Of a stretch of 64,000 bases of DNA, positions 26,557-36,117 are shown piece by piece (within the stretch, counting starts at the first letter, position 1; every line of letters starts with the position of its first letter). The stretch is from an uncultured Chitinophagaceae bacterium (GTDB lineage: Bacteria > Bacteroidota > Bacteroidia > Chitinophagales > Chitinophagaceae): positions 20,630-84,629 of the forward strand of contig CALJNC010000031.1 in NCBI GenBank assembly GCA_937981995.1. The letters are read 5' to 3'. Below the pieces are notes generated by a model. That model was given only the letters and a program-made list of their open reading frames with translations, did no database searches and was not told the DNA's origin. A program made the position numbers and the translations under genes.

Positions 26557-27039
26557 TTAGCTTACTTTTTTTACCTGCAATTTATCTGCTGAGTTTTTAA
26601 GCAGTGTGAATATTTTTTTTCTCAAAACGGGATGAATATAATGTGGTGCAATTTCATGCATGGGAACTAAAACAAAATTTCGTTCATGCAAAAAAGGGTG
26701 GGGTATAGTTAGCTTCTTTTTTTTAATAATTTGATTATTAAAAAAAAGGATATCAATGTCCATGGTACGGCTACTCCATTTGTCTTTGCGTTTACGGCCT
26801 AAGTCTTTTTCTATTGCCAGGCATCTGTTAAGGCATTCCTCAGCTGTATGTTCCGATTGTATATATAATACCTGATTGTAAAAATCTGCTTGATTGGTTT
26901 TGCCCCAAGCGGCAGTTTGGTAAATGCTGGATTCTTTTATTATAGGGCCAATTTCTTGGGCAATATGATGCCGTGCCTTGCTTAAAAAACTAGCTCGATT
27001 TCCTTGATTGCCGCCTATCCCTAAATATATGCCGTTCAT
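26557..27039 (-). CDS. folK: 6-hydroxymethyl-7,8-dihydropterin pyrophosphokinase
   Basis: A 160-residue HPPK. It starts with YLGIGGNQGNR and carries the family signature RTMDIDILFFNNQ (magnesium-binding Asp-x-Asp) and IPHPFLHERNFVLVP. It transfers pyrophosphate from ATP to 6-hydroxymethyl-dihydropterin, the step before dihydropteroate synthase in folate synthesis. The length matches the single-domain enzyme. It heads a minus-strand group with the deoxynucleoside kinase and a lipoprotein, and is divergent from sppA. Confidence 0.93.
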   Translation of the reverse strand: MNGIYLGIGGNQGNRASFLSKARHHIAQEIGPIIKESSIYQTAAWGKTNQADFYNQVLYIQSEHTAEECLNRCLAIEKDLGRKRKDKWSSRTMDIDILFFNNQIIKKKKLTIPHPFLHERNFVLVPMHEIAPHYIHPVLRKKIFTLLKNSADKLQVKKVS

Positions 27040-27073
27040 GCGATTAGATATGCAATGTACGAGTAAGCGCGAA

Positions 27074-27081
27074 TACCTTTA
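27074..27081 (+). promoter_or_regulatory. Possible -7 box of sppA
   Basis: Reads TACCTTTA, one base off the TAnnTTTG consensus, 21 bases before the start codon. No clear -33 element. Confidence 0.3.
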
Positions 27082-27102
27082 CCTCAATAAAGCAAAAAAA
27101 TC

Positions 27103-28845
27103 ATGAGACAATTTTTTAAATATTTCTTCGCTGCCTTAGCTGCACTCTTTATTTTCTGTGTGCTTGGTATTTTTATATTGATAGGTATTGGTGTGGCCAG
27201 TGGAAGTGGAAGTAAATCGGTACGCAGTAAAAGCGTATTGCATATTAATACATCAAACGTTTATGGCGAGCAATCTTCTGATAATCCTTTAGCAATGTTG
27301 CAAGGCGGAGCTGCTCAAACTAGTGGATTGCATGATGCAATACGTGCCATTGAGCATGCCGTTACAGACAAGAAGATAAAAGGAATTTATATAAAAATGG
27401 GTATGGCTTCTAATGGTTGGGCTAGTCTTTCTGAATTAAGAGAAGCGCTTAAAGAGTTTAAAAAATCAGATAAGTTTATATACGCTTATGGTGAGGTTTG
27501 TGATCAGAAATCATATTACCTAGCTTCGGTTGCCGATAAAGTATTCCTCAATCCACAAGGTGGCATGGAGTTTAAAGGATTGGCTTTGGTTGGCAATTTC
27601 TTTAAAGGAGCCTTTGATAAATTAGGAGTAAAAACAGAAGCATTTCACTGTGGTAAGTTTAAAGGTGCGCATGAGCCATTCTCGCGTAAAGATTTTAGTG
27701 GTCCTAATGAGTTTCAGTTAAAAGCAATGCTTACAGATATTGATTCATTATTTATGATAGCCGTGTCAGAGAAAACAGGCAAGTCAACTACAGAATTAAA
27801 ACAAATAGCAAATAATCTTGAATTGAAGTTTCCAGCTGATGCAAAACGACTAGGTTTTATTGATGAATTGGTTTATTCTGATTCTGTACGAAGTTTATTA
27901 AAAGAGAAATCAGATATTGATGCTGACAAGGACATTCGCTTCGTAAGTATAGGAGAATATTTTCCTAGCGTAAAAAAGAAAAAAGGGAAAGGTAAAATAG
28001 CAATACTTTATGCTACGGGCTCCATTGTTGATGGCTCAGAAGGTGAAGGCATTGCATCTGAAAAATTTACAAAAAGCGTACGAGCTATTGCAAAGAAGGA
28101 TAATATTGATGGATTATTACTACGCGTAAACTCACCGGGTGGGAGTGCATTGGCAAGTGAGGTAATTTATAGAGAGTTACAATTAGTAGGAAAGAAAATG
28201 CCCATTTATGTAAGTATGGGTGATGTAGCAGCAAGTGGTGGTTACTACTTATCATGTGCAGCAGATACAATTTTTGCTGATGCAAATACAATTACTGGTA
28301 GTATAGGTGTAGTGGGCATGATGTTTAATATAGGAGACTTCATGAATAATAAATTGGGCGTTTCTTTTGATGCAGTTAAAACGGGTGAGTTTGCCGATTT
28401 TCCTAATAACTACCGAACGATGACGGCGCAGGAAAAAGGATTCATTCAATCTTATCTTGACTCAGTTTATGTAACATTTAAATCTCGAGTAGCCGAGGCA
28501 AGAGGCATGACACCATCACAAGTGGAAGAGCTTGCACAAGGGCATGTATACTCAGGACTAGCGGCAAAGGATTTAAACTTAGTAGATGTAATAGGCTCGC
28601 AGAACGACGCTTTAGATGCACTAGCTAAAAAACTAGATTTGGAAGATTATTCAATTGTTGAATATCCTAAAAAAGAAGATGGTTTTGCCCAGTTCATTTC
28701 TCAAGCTACTGGAGGCAACAAGGAAGTAGCACTTATGAAAAAATACTTAGGAGCAGATTATAAACTTGTTTTACAAATCAAAGAATTGCGTTCGCAACAA
28801 AATAAAATTTTGGCTCGTATGCCTTATATCTTTGATATCAAGTAG
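27103..28845 (+). CDS. sppA: Signal peptide peptidase SppA, 67-kDa type
   Basis: A 580-residue membrane-bound serine protease with an N-terminal membrane segment (about residues 8-34) and two tandem S49 domains. The likely catalytic pair is Lys187 in GKFKGAHEPF from the first domain and Ser378 in AASGGYYLS from the second, the split arrangement of the E. coli enzyme. It degrades signal peptides left in the membrane after signal peptidase cleavage. Length and domain order agree with the long Gram-negative form. It is transcribed alone; the next gene is a surface protein 66 bases on. Confidence 0.93.
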   Translation: MRQFFKYFFAALAALFIFCVLGIFILIGIGVASGSGSKSVRSKSVLHINTSNVYGEQSSDNPLAMLQGGAAQTSGLHDAIRAIEHAVTDKKIKGIYIKMGMASNGWASLSELREALKEFKKSDKFIYAYGEVCDQKSYYLASVADKVFLNPQGGMEFKGLALVGNFFKGAFDKLGVKTEAFHCGKFKGAHEPFSRKDFSGPNEFQLKAMLTDIDSLFMIAVSEKTGKSTTELKQIANNLELKFPADAKRLGFIDELVYSDSVRSLLKEKSDIDADKDIRFVSIGEYFPSVKKKKGKGKIAILYATGSIVDGSEGEGIASEKFTKSVRAIAKKDNIDGLLLRVNSPGGSALASEVIYRELQLVGKKMPIYVSMGDVAASGGYYLSCAADTIFADANTITGSIGVVGMMFNIGDFMNNKLGVSFDAVKTGEFADFPNNYRTMTAQEKGFIQSYLDSVYVTFKSRVAEARGMTPSQVEELAQGHVYSGLAAKDLNLVDVIGSQNDALDALAKKLDLEDYSIVEYPKKEDGFAQFISQATGGNKEVALMKKYLGADYKLVLQIKELRSQQNKILARMPYIFDIK

Positions 28846-28911
28846 GGGCTTGGTTTAAGGGCTGATACCCTATTATTTCGTATCTTCATACAATTCAAAA
28901 CGTATGTTGTT

Positions 28912-31431
28912 ATGTGTTCAATAGATAAATACCTTACTCTTATTCTTACTTTTGTTTTATTGAGTCATTGTGCCATAGCCCAACCTCCCTGTCAAAATGG
29001 GAATGATGGCTTTATATACATACAGCAAGGTTCGGGTATTCAAAACTATGATCCCGCATTGCCTATTTCGGCAACCAATCCTGTATTAAATACAATACCT
29101 AATGGAGGGGGAGGTTTAGCAGTTGCAAATAATTTAAATGGCCCTGGGCCTTCACCAACTTTTTATGCGGTTTCTGGAGGGAACTATATTTACTGGAATG
29201 GAGTTACTTGGGTTAATACGGGCCACTCGGCTGGAGTAGGAGGTTTTGTAAATCCGGGTGGTGCAGGAAACTTTATTTTTAACTATACGGCAGGTGGTGC
29301 CATATCTAAGTATGATGGTACAGGTAATGCAACTGTATTATTTACCATACCTGGTTTTGGTAGTGGGGGCCCTTTTGATGTAGTAGGAAATTGTGATGGA
29401 AGTTTTTACGTTTTACGTACAGATACAACTGGTAATAATCCAGGTTTTATGCGACGATATGATCCCAATGGTGTGTTGTTACAGTCCTGGGCTGTAACAG
29501 GAACTTGGGGAACAGCCGGAGGTGGTTTTGCAATCGTAGATAATGTAGTGTACTATCATAATACAAGTGGTTTTAAAAGCGCTGTATTAAGCAGTGGACC
29601 TGTACTTAATTTTTCAAATGTTGGCGTAACGATTCCAAATCCAAGTGATATGGCCAATTGTGCAGTATGTCCTAAGGATACTATTTATTATTGTAATGAT
29701 GCTCCGCCCTCTATATTAAATACCAGTTTAGCGGGTGCAATTACTTGGACTATTCAATCTGGTAGTGCAACTATTAATCCCATGGGGCAAAATGCTATGG
29801 TGCAAGTTTCTGCAAATTCTGTAATTACAGCAAGTTCAAGTACTGTACCAGTAGTGGATACTTTTGTAGTAATGTTTGTAAATGCCAATGTAAATGCGGG
29901 TGTTGATTTTGCTATAGCAGGTTGTAATCCTTTTACTGATACTTTAAATGGAATTGTATCAGGTACCGATACTTCCTATACGTATAATATTGCTTGGTTA
30001 CCAGCCGCAAATGTTATTGGAGGTGCAGGGACTCCTACACCTACTGTTACTCAAAATGTATTTACAAGATACTATTTGACCGTTTCAACCCCTGGCGATC
30101 AAGGAGGGTGTTTTTGGCAAGACTCAGTAGATGTTGATGTAGAAGACTTTACCCCTTTAGCTAATTTTGATTTTGATATTGGATTAGGTTGTACAAATGA
30201 TACTGTCGCCTTTACAAATACTTCTACGTTAAATCCAAACGGGAATCCAAATTATCAATGGACTTTTGGAGATGGAAACTTTAGTTCACAATCTGATCCA
30301 TTACACATTTACGGAGTTCAAAATAGTTATAACGTAATCTTACAAGTAACTGACAATGGTTGCGTTGATGATTCTGTCATTGCGATTGATGTAAGACACC
30401 CTTTAGTAGCAGATTTTCTTATTTCAAATAATGGGATTGCCGGAGATGACTCAATTTGTTTAGGTCAATCATTTATTTTTAGTCCTTCTACTACGCCATT
30501 GGCAGGTACAGCACCTATTGTATTTGATTGGAATTTTGGTGATGGTAATAGTTTGTTGGGCGTTGTGGGTTCTCAACAGGTATATAATTATACTACACCA
30601 GGCACGTATCAGGTAACTATGATTATTACAGATACAATTGGTTGTAAGGATTCTATTACAAAAACAGTTTTTGTAGACGTACCTGCTTATGTTGATTTAA
30701 GTGCTACTCCCACTGAAATATGTGTAGGTCAAAAAGTTTACTTTACAGATTCTATAGCACCAAATACATTCAATGTAACATATGATTTTGGAGACGGAAC
30801 GGTTTTAAATAATTTGCACAACCCAATTCATTCTTACGAGAATCCGGGTACGTATATCGTAAACCTAAATGGACAGTACCTAGTTTGTCCTGATGCAGAT
30901 ACTAGTATTTCAATACAAGTAAATGAGTACGCTCAAATTAACTTAGGAGAAGATAAAGAATTGTGCCCCGGTTTAGATTCACTTATTGTTTTAGAAGATA
31001 TTGATAACCCTAGTCAGATACTTACATGGAGTACGGGTGTTACAGCTCCTAATATATCAGTTGGGATATATGAAACGGGCCGCTATTTTGCTACAGCAGA
31101 TAATAATGGTTGTAGTACCACAGATAGTATATGGGTAAAACGTAATTGTTACCTTAATATCCCAAATAGTTTTTCGCCAAATGGCGATGGCTTAAATGAT
31201 TACTTTATTCCACGTCAATTACTAAGTAGTGGATTGCAGGAGTTTAGTATGAAAATATTTAACCGTTGGGGCGAATTAGTTTTCCAAGGTACAAATATTG
31301 ATGGCCGTGGTTGGGATGGAAACTATGGTGGCAAGCAACAAAAAAACGGAGTATACATATATATGATAGAAGCGCAATGGATGAATGGATATCGTAATAG
31401 CTTTAATGGCAATGTTACTTTGATACGATAA
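28912..31431 (+). CDS. Secreted PKD-domain protein with CHU_C (T9SS type B) C-terminus
   Basis: An 839-residue protein with a signal peptide (cut near AIAQP). The first 250 residues form a Gly- and Asn-rich, beta-propeller-like region. After that come three PKD-type domains with WTFGDG, WNFGDG and YDFGDG motifs at about residues 445, 542 and 624. The last 90 residues, opening NIPNSFSPNGDGLNDYF and including FNRWGELVFQG and WDGNYGG, are the gliding-motility-associated CHU_C domain that serves as a type B T9SS signal. It should be exported through T9SS and held at the cell surface or released. Ligand unknown. No PorP/SprF-like partner gene is next to it. Confidence 0.88.
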   Translation: MCSIDKYLTLILTFVLLSHCAIAQPPCQNGNDGFIYIQQGSGIQNYDPALPISATNPVLNTIPNGGGGLAVANNLNGPGPSPTFYAVSGGNYIYWNGVTWVNTGHSAGVGGFVNPGGAGNFIFNYTAGGAISKYDGTGNATVLFTIPGFGSGGPFDVVGNCDGSFYVLRTDTTGNNPGFMRRYDPNGVLLQSWAVTGTWGTAGGGFAIVDNVVYYHNTSGFKSAVLSSGPVLNFSNVGVTIPNPSDMANCAVCPKDTIYYCNDAPPSILNTSLAGAITWTIQSGSATINPMGQNAMVQVSANSVITASSSTVPVVDTFVVMFVNANVNAGVDFAIAGCNPFTDTLNGIVSGTDTSYTYNIAWLPAANVIGGAGTPTPTVTQNVFTRYYLTVSTPGDQGGCFWQDSVDVDVEDFTPLANFDFDIGLGCTNDTVAFTNTSTLNPNGNPNYQWTFGDGNFSSQSDPLHIYGVQNSYNVILQVTDNGCVDDSVIAIDVRHPLVADFLISNNGIAGDDSICLGQSFIFSPSTTPLAGTAPIVFDWNFGDGNSLLGVVGSQQVYNYTTPGTYQVTMIITDTIGCKDSITKTVFVDVPAYVDLSATPTEICVGQKVYFTDSIAPNTFNVTYDFGDGTVLNNLHNPIHSYENPGTYIVNLNGQYLVCPDADTSISIQVNEYAQINLGEDKELCPGLDSLIVLEDIDNPSQILTWSTGVTAPNISVGIYETGRYFATADNNGCSTTDSIWVKRNCYLNIPNSFSPNGDGLNDYFIPRQLLSSGLQEFSMKIFNRWGELVFQGTNIDGRGWDGNYGGKQQKNGVYIYMIEAQWMNGYRNSFNGNVTLIR

Positions 31432-31450
31432 AATTGTTCTATAAATAAAA

Positions 31451-31483
31451 GACCCCCTTATTTCTAAGAGGGTCAAAACGTAT
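31451..31483 (-). terminator. Terminator between convergent surface-protein and SPT-type genes
   Basis: GACCCCCTTA and TAAGAGGGTC pair at 9 of 10 positions around a TTTC loop (31451-31474). On the minus strand the stem runs directly into TTTTATTTAT, so it mainly serves the SPT-type gene, but it may also stop transcripts from the plus strand. Confidence 0.65.
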
Positions 31484-31496
31484 TGTTTAAAAAATA

Positions 31497-32744
31497 TTAG
31501 GACGCTACCTTCTCGGCAAATTCTTTAGGATATTCTTTCCCATCTAGTTTTCTTTTTACTTCTTTAAATGCAGCAATTGTTTCATCTATATCTTCAAACG
31601 TATGCACTGCCGTAGGTATTAAGCGTAAAATAATTTGTCCTTTGGGTATAACCGGGTAGGTTACTAATGAGCAAAAGATATTAAAATTCTCACGAAGATC
31701 TTTTGTAAGATGCGTTGCTTCATTAATGCCACCATGCATAAATACTGGTGTTACACATGAATCAGTTTTACCGATGTCTAAACCGGCATCACTCAATCCT
31801 TTTTGAAGCTTGTGTACATTGGCCCAAAGCTTTTCTTTATGCTCAGGTTGTGTACGTAGCATTTCCAATCGTTTAATGTTACCTACAACTAGTGGCATAG
31901 GTAATGATTTTGCAAATATTTGCGATCGCATGTTGTACATAAGGTAATTGATAATATCAGAATCACCAGCTACAAAAGCTCCAACACTTCCCATACTTTT
32001 TGCAAAGGTTGAAAAGTAAACATCAATCTCGTCTTGGCAACCTTGCTCTTCACCAGCTCCAGCGCCTGTTTCTCCAAGCGTACCAAAACCATGCGCATCA
32101 TCTACCAATAATCTAAAGTCGTATTTCTCACGCAATGCACAAATTTCTTTTAGTTTACCTTGATCTCCGGCCATGCCGTAAACTCCTTCTGTAATTACTA
32201 AAATGCCTCCGCCAGTATTTCCTACTTTTTCTTGTGCGCGTAGAATTTGTTTTTCTAGGTCACTTATATCGTTATGCTTAAAAACATAGCGGTGAGCTGT
32301 ACTCATACGCAAACCGTCAATTATACAAGCATGACACTCAGCATCATATACTGCTACATCATGACGGCCAAGTAAGCTATCCACTATAGATACCATTCCT
32401 TGGTATCCAAAGTTTAATAAGTAAGCTTGTTCTTTTGATACAAATTCAGCTAATTGCTCCTCTAATTGCTCGTGCAAGCTAGTATGACCACTCATCATAC
32501 GAGCGCCCATAGGGTAAGCTAAACCATAATCTCTTGCAGCTTCTTCATCTGCTTTTCTTACATCTGGGTGATTACCTAAACCAAGATAATTATTCAAGCT
32601 CCAAACAATACGTTCTTTGCCCTGAAACATCATTCTATTGGAAAGTTCTCCTTCTAATTTAGGAAAAACGTAATAGCCATGTGCCTGGTGCTGATAGCGA
32701 CCTAGCGTCCCTTTGTTTTTAAATTTATCGAATAAATCTGCCAT
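31497..32744 (-). CDS. spt: Alpha-oxoamine synthase, probable serine palmitoyltransferase
   Basis: A 415-residue PLP enzyme of the alpha-oxoamine synthase family. Recognisable parts are NNYLGLGNHP, DAECHACIIDG, DDAHGFG (Asp for the pyridine nitrogen, His stacking) and the Schiff-base lysine in TFAKSMGS. The family includes 2-amino-3-ketobutyrate CoA ligase, 8-amino-7-oxononanoate synthase and serine palmitoyltransferase. The TFAKSM lysine motif and the long N-terminus match the serine palmitoyltransferases of sphingolipid-making Bacteroidota better than Kbl or BioF, so the first step of sphingolipid synthesis (serine plus acyl-CoA) is the favoured call. No second sphingolipid gene lies in the window. 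Confidence 0.7.
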   Translation of the reverse strand: MADLFDKFKNKGTLGRYQHQAHGYYVFPKLEGELSNRMMFQGKERIVWSLNNYLGLGNHPDVRKADEEAARDYGLAYPMGARMMSGHTSLHEQLEEQLAEFVSKEQAYLLNFGYQGMVSIVDSLLGRHDVAVYDAECHACIIDGLRMSTAHRYVFKHNDISDLEKQILRAQEKVGNTGGGILVITEGVYGMAGDQGKLKEICALREKYDFRLLVDDAHGFGTLGETGAGAGEEQGCQDEIDVYFSTFAKSMGSVGAFVAGDSDIINYLMYNMRSQIFAKSLPMPLVVGNIKRLEMLRTQPEHKEKLWANVHKLQKGLSDAGLDIGKTDSCVTPVFMHGGINEATHLTKDLRENFNIFCSLVTYPVIPKGQIILRLIPTAVHTFEDIDETIAAFKEVKRKLDGKEYPKEFAEKVAS

Positions 32745-32784
32745 ACTTTATGTTTAGTATCAAACTTGATAAGTTGATATGGTG

Positions 32785-32792
32785 CAAATTTA
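32785..32792 (-). promoter_or_regulatory. Possible -7 box of the SPT-type gene
   Basis: Reads TAAATTTG on the minus strand, a full match to TAnnTTTG, 40 bases upstream of the start codon. No clear -33 element. Confidence 0.35.
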
Positions 32793-32858
32793 CAACTTTA
32801 GAATTCTGATTTGTTATTTAATAATCCCATTTTTGCTAACAAATTATAAAAGTGGATA

Positions 32859-34463
32859 ATGAGTAAAAAGTTATTAATCCTTATCTGGATTGGTTTTGGA
32901 GGGTTTTCGCTTCAGGCCCAAACCGTGAATAAGCCTAAAGTGGTAATAGGTATTGTAATAGATCAAATGCGTGCAGATTATTTAAATGTGTTTAATAAGC
33001 ATTATGGTAATAAAGGTTTTAATTTATTAAAAAATAAAGGTGCTTGGTTTACTAATTGCTATATTAATTACTTGCCGGCTTATACCGGGCCGGGTCATGC
33101 ATGTATTTATACTGGCAGTGTGCCAAGTATTCATGGCATAGTAGGTAATAATTGGTATGATAAAAAAAATGCTAGCAATATGTATTGTGTAGCAGATGCA
33201 AAAGAAAATGCTATTGGCGGTAGCGAAATTGCCGGACATATTAGTCCGCGCAATTTAAAAGTGACAACGATTGCAGATGAGTTAAGATTGTCAACCAATC
33301 ACCGCTCGCGCACTTTTGCTATATCCTTAAAAGATAGGGGAGCAGTTTTACCAGGTGGGCATACATCAAATGCCTCATACTGGATGGATGATGAGAAAGG
33401 TTATTTCATGACAAGTACATTTTATATGAATCAGTTACCTGAATGGGTAAACCGTTTTAATAATAAAGGGCTTGCAAGAAAATATTTGAATCTAGGTTGG
33501 AATACCTTATCCGATAAAAGCAAGTACCTATATGCTCAGCAAGATGAAAATGATTTTGAAGGAAAATTTGGCGATCAAGCAAGAACCAGTTCCCCTTATA
33601 ATTTTAAATCGATGGGTAATAAATATATAAAAAAAACACCCTATGGCAATAGCATTCTTTTTGATTTTGCTAAACAAGCAATTCTAAACGAAAAAATAGG
33701 CCAACAAAACGAAACAGATTTTTTAGCCTTGAGCTTTTCTGCTACTGATTATATAGGACACGTATTTGGTCCTAATAGCTTAGAGGTAGAAGATACCTAT
33801 GCGCGTTTTGATAAAGATCTGGCTAGTTTTATAGACTTTTTAAATGCACAATATGGCAAGGATAATTACCTGCTTTTCTTAACAGCTGATCATGGTGCGG
33901 CTAACAATCCTAATTACCTAAAAAGTAAAAAAATACCAGCCGGTTATTTCTTTGACCAAAAAGAACAACTAGCCTTAAACGAGCATCTCGAAAAAAAGTT
34001 TGGGAAGAAGGATTTATGTGTGCGTTTAATGAATTGTCAGGTTTATTTAAACCATGCTTTGATTGATAATAAAAAGCAAGGCGATGAAATTATAGAAGAG
34101 ATTGTATCCTATTATAATGCACATGATTTAATTCAAATGGCTTTTAAATCAAACAGGGTAAATGATGTAGTGATGCCTAGTTTCCTAATGCAGTATTATA
34201 GCAATAGTTATTTTATAAAACGCTCAGGTGATGTAACGCTTTTATTTTCACCTTCGGTTTTAGACGCATACTCTTATACCGGAACATCCCATGGCGCTTG
34301 GAGTGCATATGATACCCATATTCCATTGTTGTTTTATGGTCGGGGTGTTTTTTCTGGGATGAAAAGTAAAAAAGTATTTATGACAGATATTGCCCCTACC
34401 ATTGCCAATATGTTAGGTATTACACCTCCTAACGGAAGCATAGGCAATGTGATTATAAAATAA
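32859..34463 (+). CDS. Alkaline phosphatase superfamily enzyme, PafA-like
   Basis: A 534-residue exported enzyme with a signal peptide cut after SLQAQ. VIGIVIDQMRADYL near residue 30 supplies a metal-binding aspartate. YTGPGHACIYTGSVPSIHGI near residues 72-91 contains the nucleophile threonine, as in the PafA phosphatase of Bacteroidota. Later metal ligands are in SATDYIGHVFGP, TADHGAA and GTSHGAW. It should hydrolyse phosphate monoesters in the periplasm to release phosphate, possibly also diesters. Its start is 114 bases from the divergent SPT-type gene. No Pho-box-like element was identified. Confidence 0.85.
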   Translation: MSKKLLILIWIGFGGFSLQAQTVNKPKVVIGIVIDQMRADYLNVFNKHYGNKGFNLLKNKGAWFTNCYINYLPAYTGPGHACIYTGSVPSIHGIVGNNWYDKKNASNMYCVADAKENAIGGSEIAGHISPRNLKVTTIADELRLSTNHRSRTFAISLKDRGAVLPGGHTSNASYWMDDEKGYFMTSTFYMNQLPEWVNRFNNKGLARKYLNLGWNTLSDKSKYLYAQQDENDFEGKFGDQARTSSPYNFKSMGNKYIKKTPYGNSILFDFAKQAILNEKIGQQNETDFLALSFSATDYIGHVFGPNSLEVEDTYARFDKDLASFIDFLNAQYGKDNYLLFLTADHGAANNPNYLKSKKIPAGYFFDQKEQLALNEHLEKKFGKKDLCVRLMNCQVYLNHALIDNKKQGDEIIEEIVSYYNAHDLIQMAFKSNRVNDVVMPSFLMQYYSNSYFIKRSGDVTLLFSPSVLDAYSYTGTSHGAWSAYDTHIPLLFYGRGVFSGMKSKKVFMTDIAPTIANMLGITPPNGSIGNVIIK

Positions 34464-34472
34464 GAGAGAATT

Positions 34473-35342
34473 CTATGCTCCTAAGTAATGCTTTAAGTGA
34501 TTACTGCGCGATGTATTTCTAAGTTTTAAAATGGCCTTGTCTTTAATTTGACGCACTCGTTCACGAGTAAGGCTAAATCGAGTACCAATGTCCTCTAAAC
34601 TTAAAGGATGGTCGGTATCAATACCATAAAACAGTTTTAATACATTCTTCTGACGATCAGTAAGTGAGCTCAGGCTTCTTTTTAATTCGCAGCTTAGGCT
34701 TTCAGTATGCGCTAAGTCTTTATCTACAGATGTTGCATTAGGGTCTTCAAGTACATCTAATAGTTTGTTTTCCTCACCATTACTAAAAGGAGCATCCATA
34801 CTTACATGTCTTGATGCTGATGCAATCGTAGATTCTACTTCTGCTCTGTTTAAATCTAAAAGTTTGGCTAGCTCATCTGAGCTAGGTGCTCTGCCTAGTT
34901 CTTGCTCTAATTGCGAAACAGCTTTATTAATCCTGTTAGTTAATCCTACCTTATTCAGCGGTAATCTTACAATTCTACTTTGCTCAGCAAGTGCTTGCAA
35001 AATACTCTGGCGAATCCACCATACGGCATAGGATATAAATTTGAAACCTCTTGTTTCATCAAAACGTTTAGCGGCTTTTATAAGGCCCACATTTCCTTCA
35101 TTTATTAAGTCGCTGAGCGATAATCCTTGATTTTGGTATTGTTTTGCAACTGAGACTACAAATCTCAAATTTGCTTTTGTCATTTTATCAAGGGCAAATT
35201 GGTCTCCTTGTTTTATTCTTTTGGCTAGGGCTACTTCCTCTTCGGGGGTTATTAAGTTTACTTTTCCAATTTCTTGAAGATACTTTTCTAGTGATTGGCT
35301 TTCTCGGTTGGTTATGGATTTTGTAATTTTTAGCTGGCGCAT
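34473..35342 (-). CDS. rpoD: Primary RNA polymerase sigma factor (short Bacteroidota RpoD)
   Basis: A 289-residue sigma70-family protein starting [22 protein letters not shown], the standard start of the Bacteroidota primary sigma factor. It contains region 1.2 ([15 protein letters not shown]), region 2 ([27 protein letters not shown]), region 3 and region 4 with a helix-turn-helix ([19 protein letters not shown]). Region 1.1 is absent, as usual in this phylum. It recognises TTTG/TAnnTTTG promoters such as the one before rpoB. A TTG at 35354 would add four residues and is not preferred. It converges on the phosphatase gene nine bases away. Confidence 0.93.
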   Translation of the reverse strand: MRQLKITKSITNRESQSLEKYLQEIGKVNLITPEEEVALAKRIKQGDQFALDKMTKANLRFVVSVAKQYQNQGLSLSDLINEGNVGLIKAAKRFDETRGFKFISYAVWWIRQSILQALAEQSRIVRLPLNKVGLTNRINKAVSQLEQELGRAPSSDELAKLLDLNRAEVESTIASASRHVSMDAPFSNGEENKLLDVLEDPNATSVDKDLAHTESLSCELKRSLSSLTDRQKNVLKLFYGIDTDHPLSLEDIGTRFSLTRERVRQIKDKAILKLRNTSRSNHLKHYLGA

Positions 35343-35549
35343 AGACATAAGCAAATAGTTTTTATATAGATTTTAAATAGGCAATTTTCTGGGATAAATA
35401 GGATTCTCAGAGAATTGTCATCTAAATGTAAATATTTTCCTAATGATTCCCAAATTTTGTTTTACGTTTTTGCGCAGGCTAAAGGGAAAAAAATAAGCTG
35501 AAAACTTTGTTTTAAATTCGATTGGCTTATTATTGTAGCCTTACGAGTT
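35343..35549. other. Divergent promoter spacer between rpoD and the START-domain gene
   Basis: About 207 bases, very AT-rich, without a credible coding region. Candidate boxes such as TACATTTA on the minus strand are present but none is convincing enough to assign. Confidence 0.3.
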
Positions 35550-35933
35550 ATGGCTAAAAAACAAGAATATACGATCGAGTTTCCGATCAATTGTAGCACA
35601 AGCGTTTTGTACAATTTACTAGCATCTAGTGATGGTTTAAGCGAGTGGTTTGCAGATAAAGTAGACGCAGTAGATAATGTTTTTCATTTTTCATGGGATG
35701 GTGGTTCGCCAGATAGTGCTGAGGTAATAGATTCTGCTGAGAATGTATTTATTCGTTACCAGTGGGAGTGGATGGATGAAGGTGAGTTTTTTGAGTTTCG
35801 TATAGAAAGCAGCGATATCACAAAAGAAAACATCCTGCACATAACTGACTTTGCTGATAAAGGTGAAGTGGACGACCAAATAACACTTTGGGAAAGTCAA
35901 ATTAAAGAGTTGAAACAGCGAATGGGTGCTTAG
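35550..35933 (+). CDS. START-like (SRPBCC, AHSA1-type) domain protein
   Basis: A 127-residue cytoplasmic protein. EFPINCSTSVLYNLLASSDGLSEWFADKV is the typical opening of an AHSA1/START-like helix-grip fold, followed by FHFSWDGG, YQWEWMD and a C-terminal helix LWESQIKELKQRM. The family binds hydrophobic ligands or chaperone partners; this Bacteroidota subgroup has no assigned function. It is monocistronic, ending in a strong terminator, and stands next to an LptF/LptG permease gene. Confidence 0.75.
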   Translation: MAKKQEYTIEFPINCSTSVLYNLLASSDGLSEWFADKVDAVDNVFHFSWDGGSPDSAEVIDSAENVFIRYQWEWMDEGEFFEFRIESSDITKENILHITDFADKGEVDDQITLWESQIKELKQRMGA

Positions 35934-35966
35934 TTGTACCTAGCACTTGTTATTCAGATATTTTAA

Positions 35967-35990
35967 GAAGCCAAACGGCTTCTTTTTTTT
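35967..35990 (+). terminator. Strong intrinsic terminator after the START-domain gene
   Basis: Perfect six-base stem GAAGCC/GGCTTC with an AAAC loop, followed by eight or more T. Confidence 0.85.
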
Positions 35991-36056
35991 ATTCCCAAGT
36001 TCATGATTTTAGCATAACTACTAGAGTCTAAATACGTAGTACTTACCGCTAAGCCT

Positions 36057-36064
36057 TACTTTTG
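36057..36064 (+). promoter_or_regulatory. Possible -7 box of the LptF/G-kdsB operon
   Basis: Reads TACTTTTG, identical to the boxes before rpoB and atpD, 53 bases upstream of the permease start. No TTG at the expected -33 position. Confidence 0.4.
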
Positions 36065-36117
36065 GTTTTTAAAATTGTTTATTATTAAGTAGCAGCTACT
36101 TACTATTAAATACAACT

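Noticed and set aside
28085..28449. Two overlapping minus-strand frames within sppA
   Set aside because: Both lie over the catalytic part of sppA and have low-complexity His/Leu- and Ile/Cys-rich sequence.
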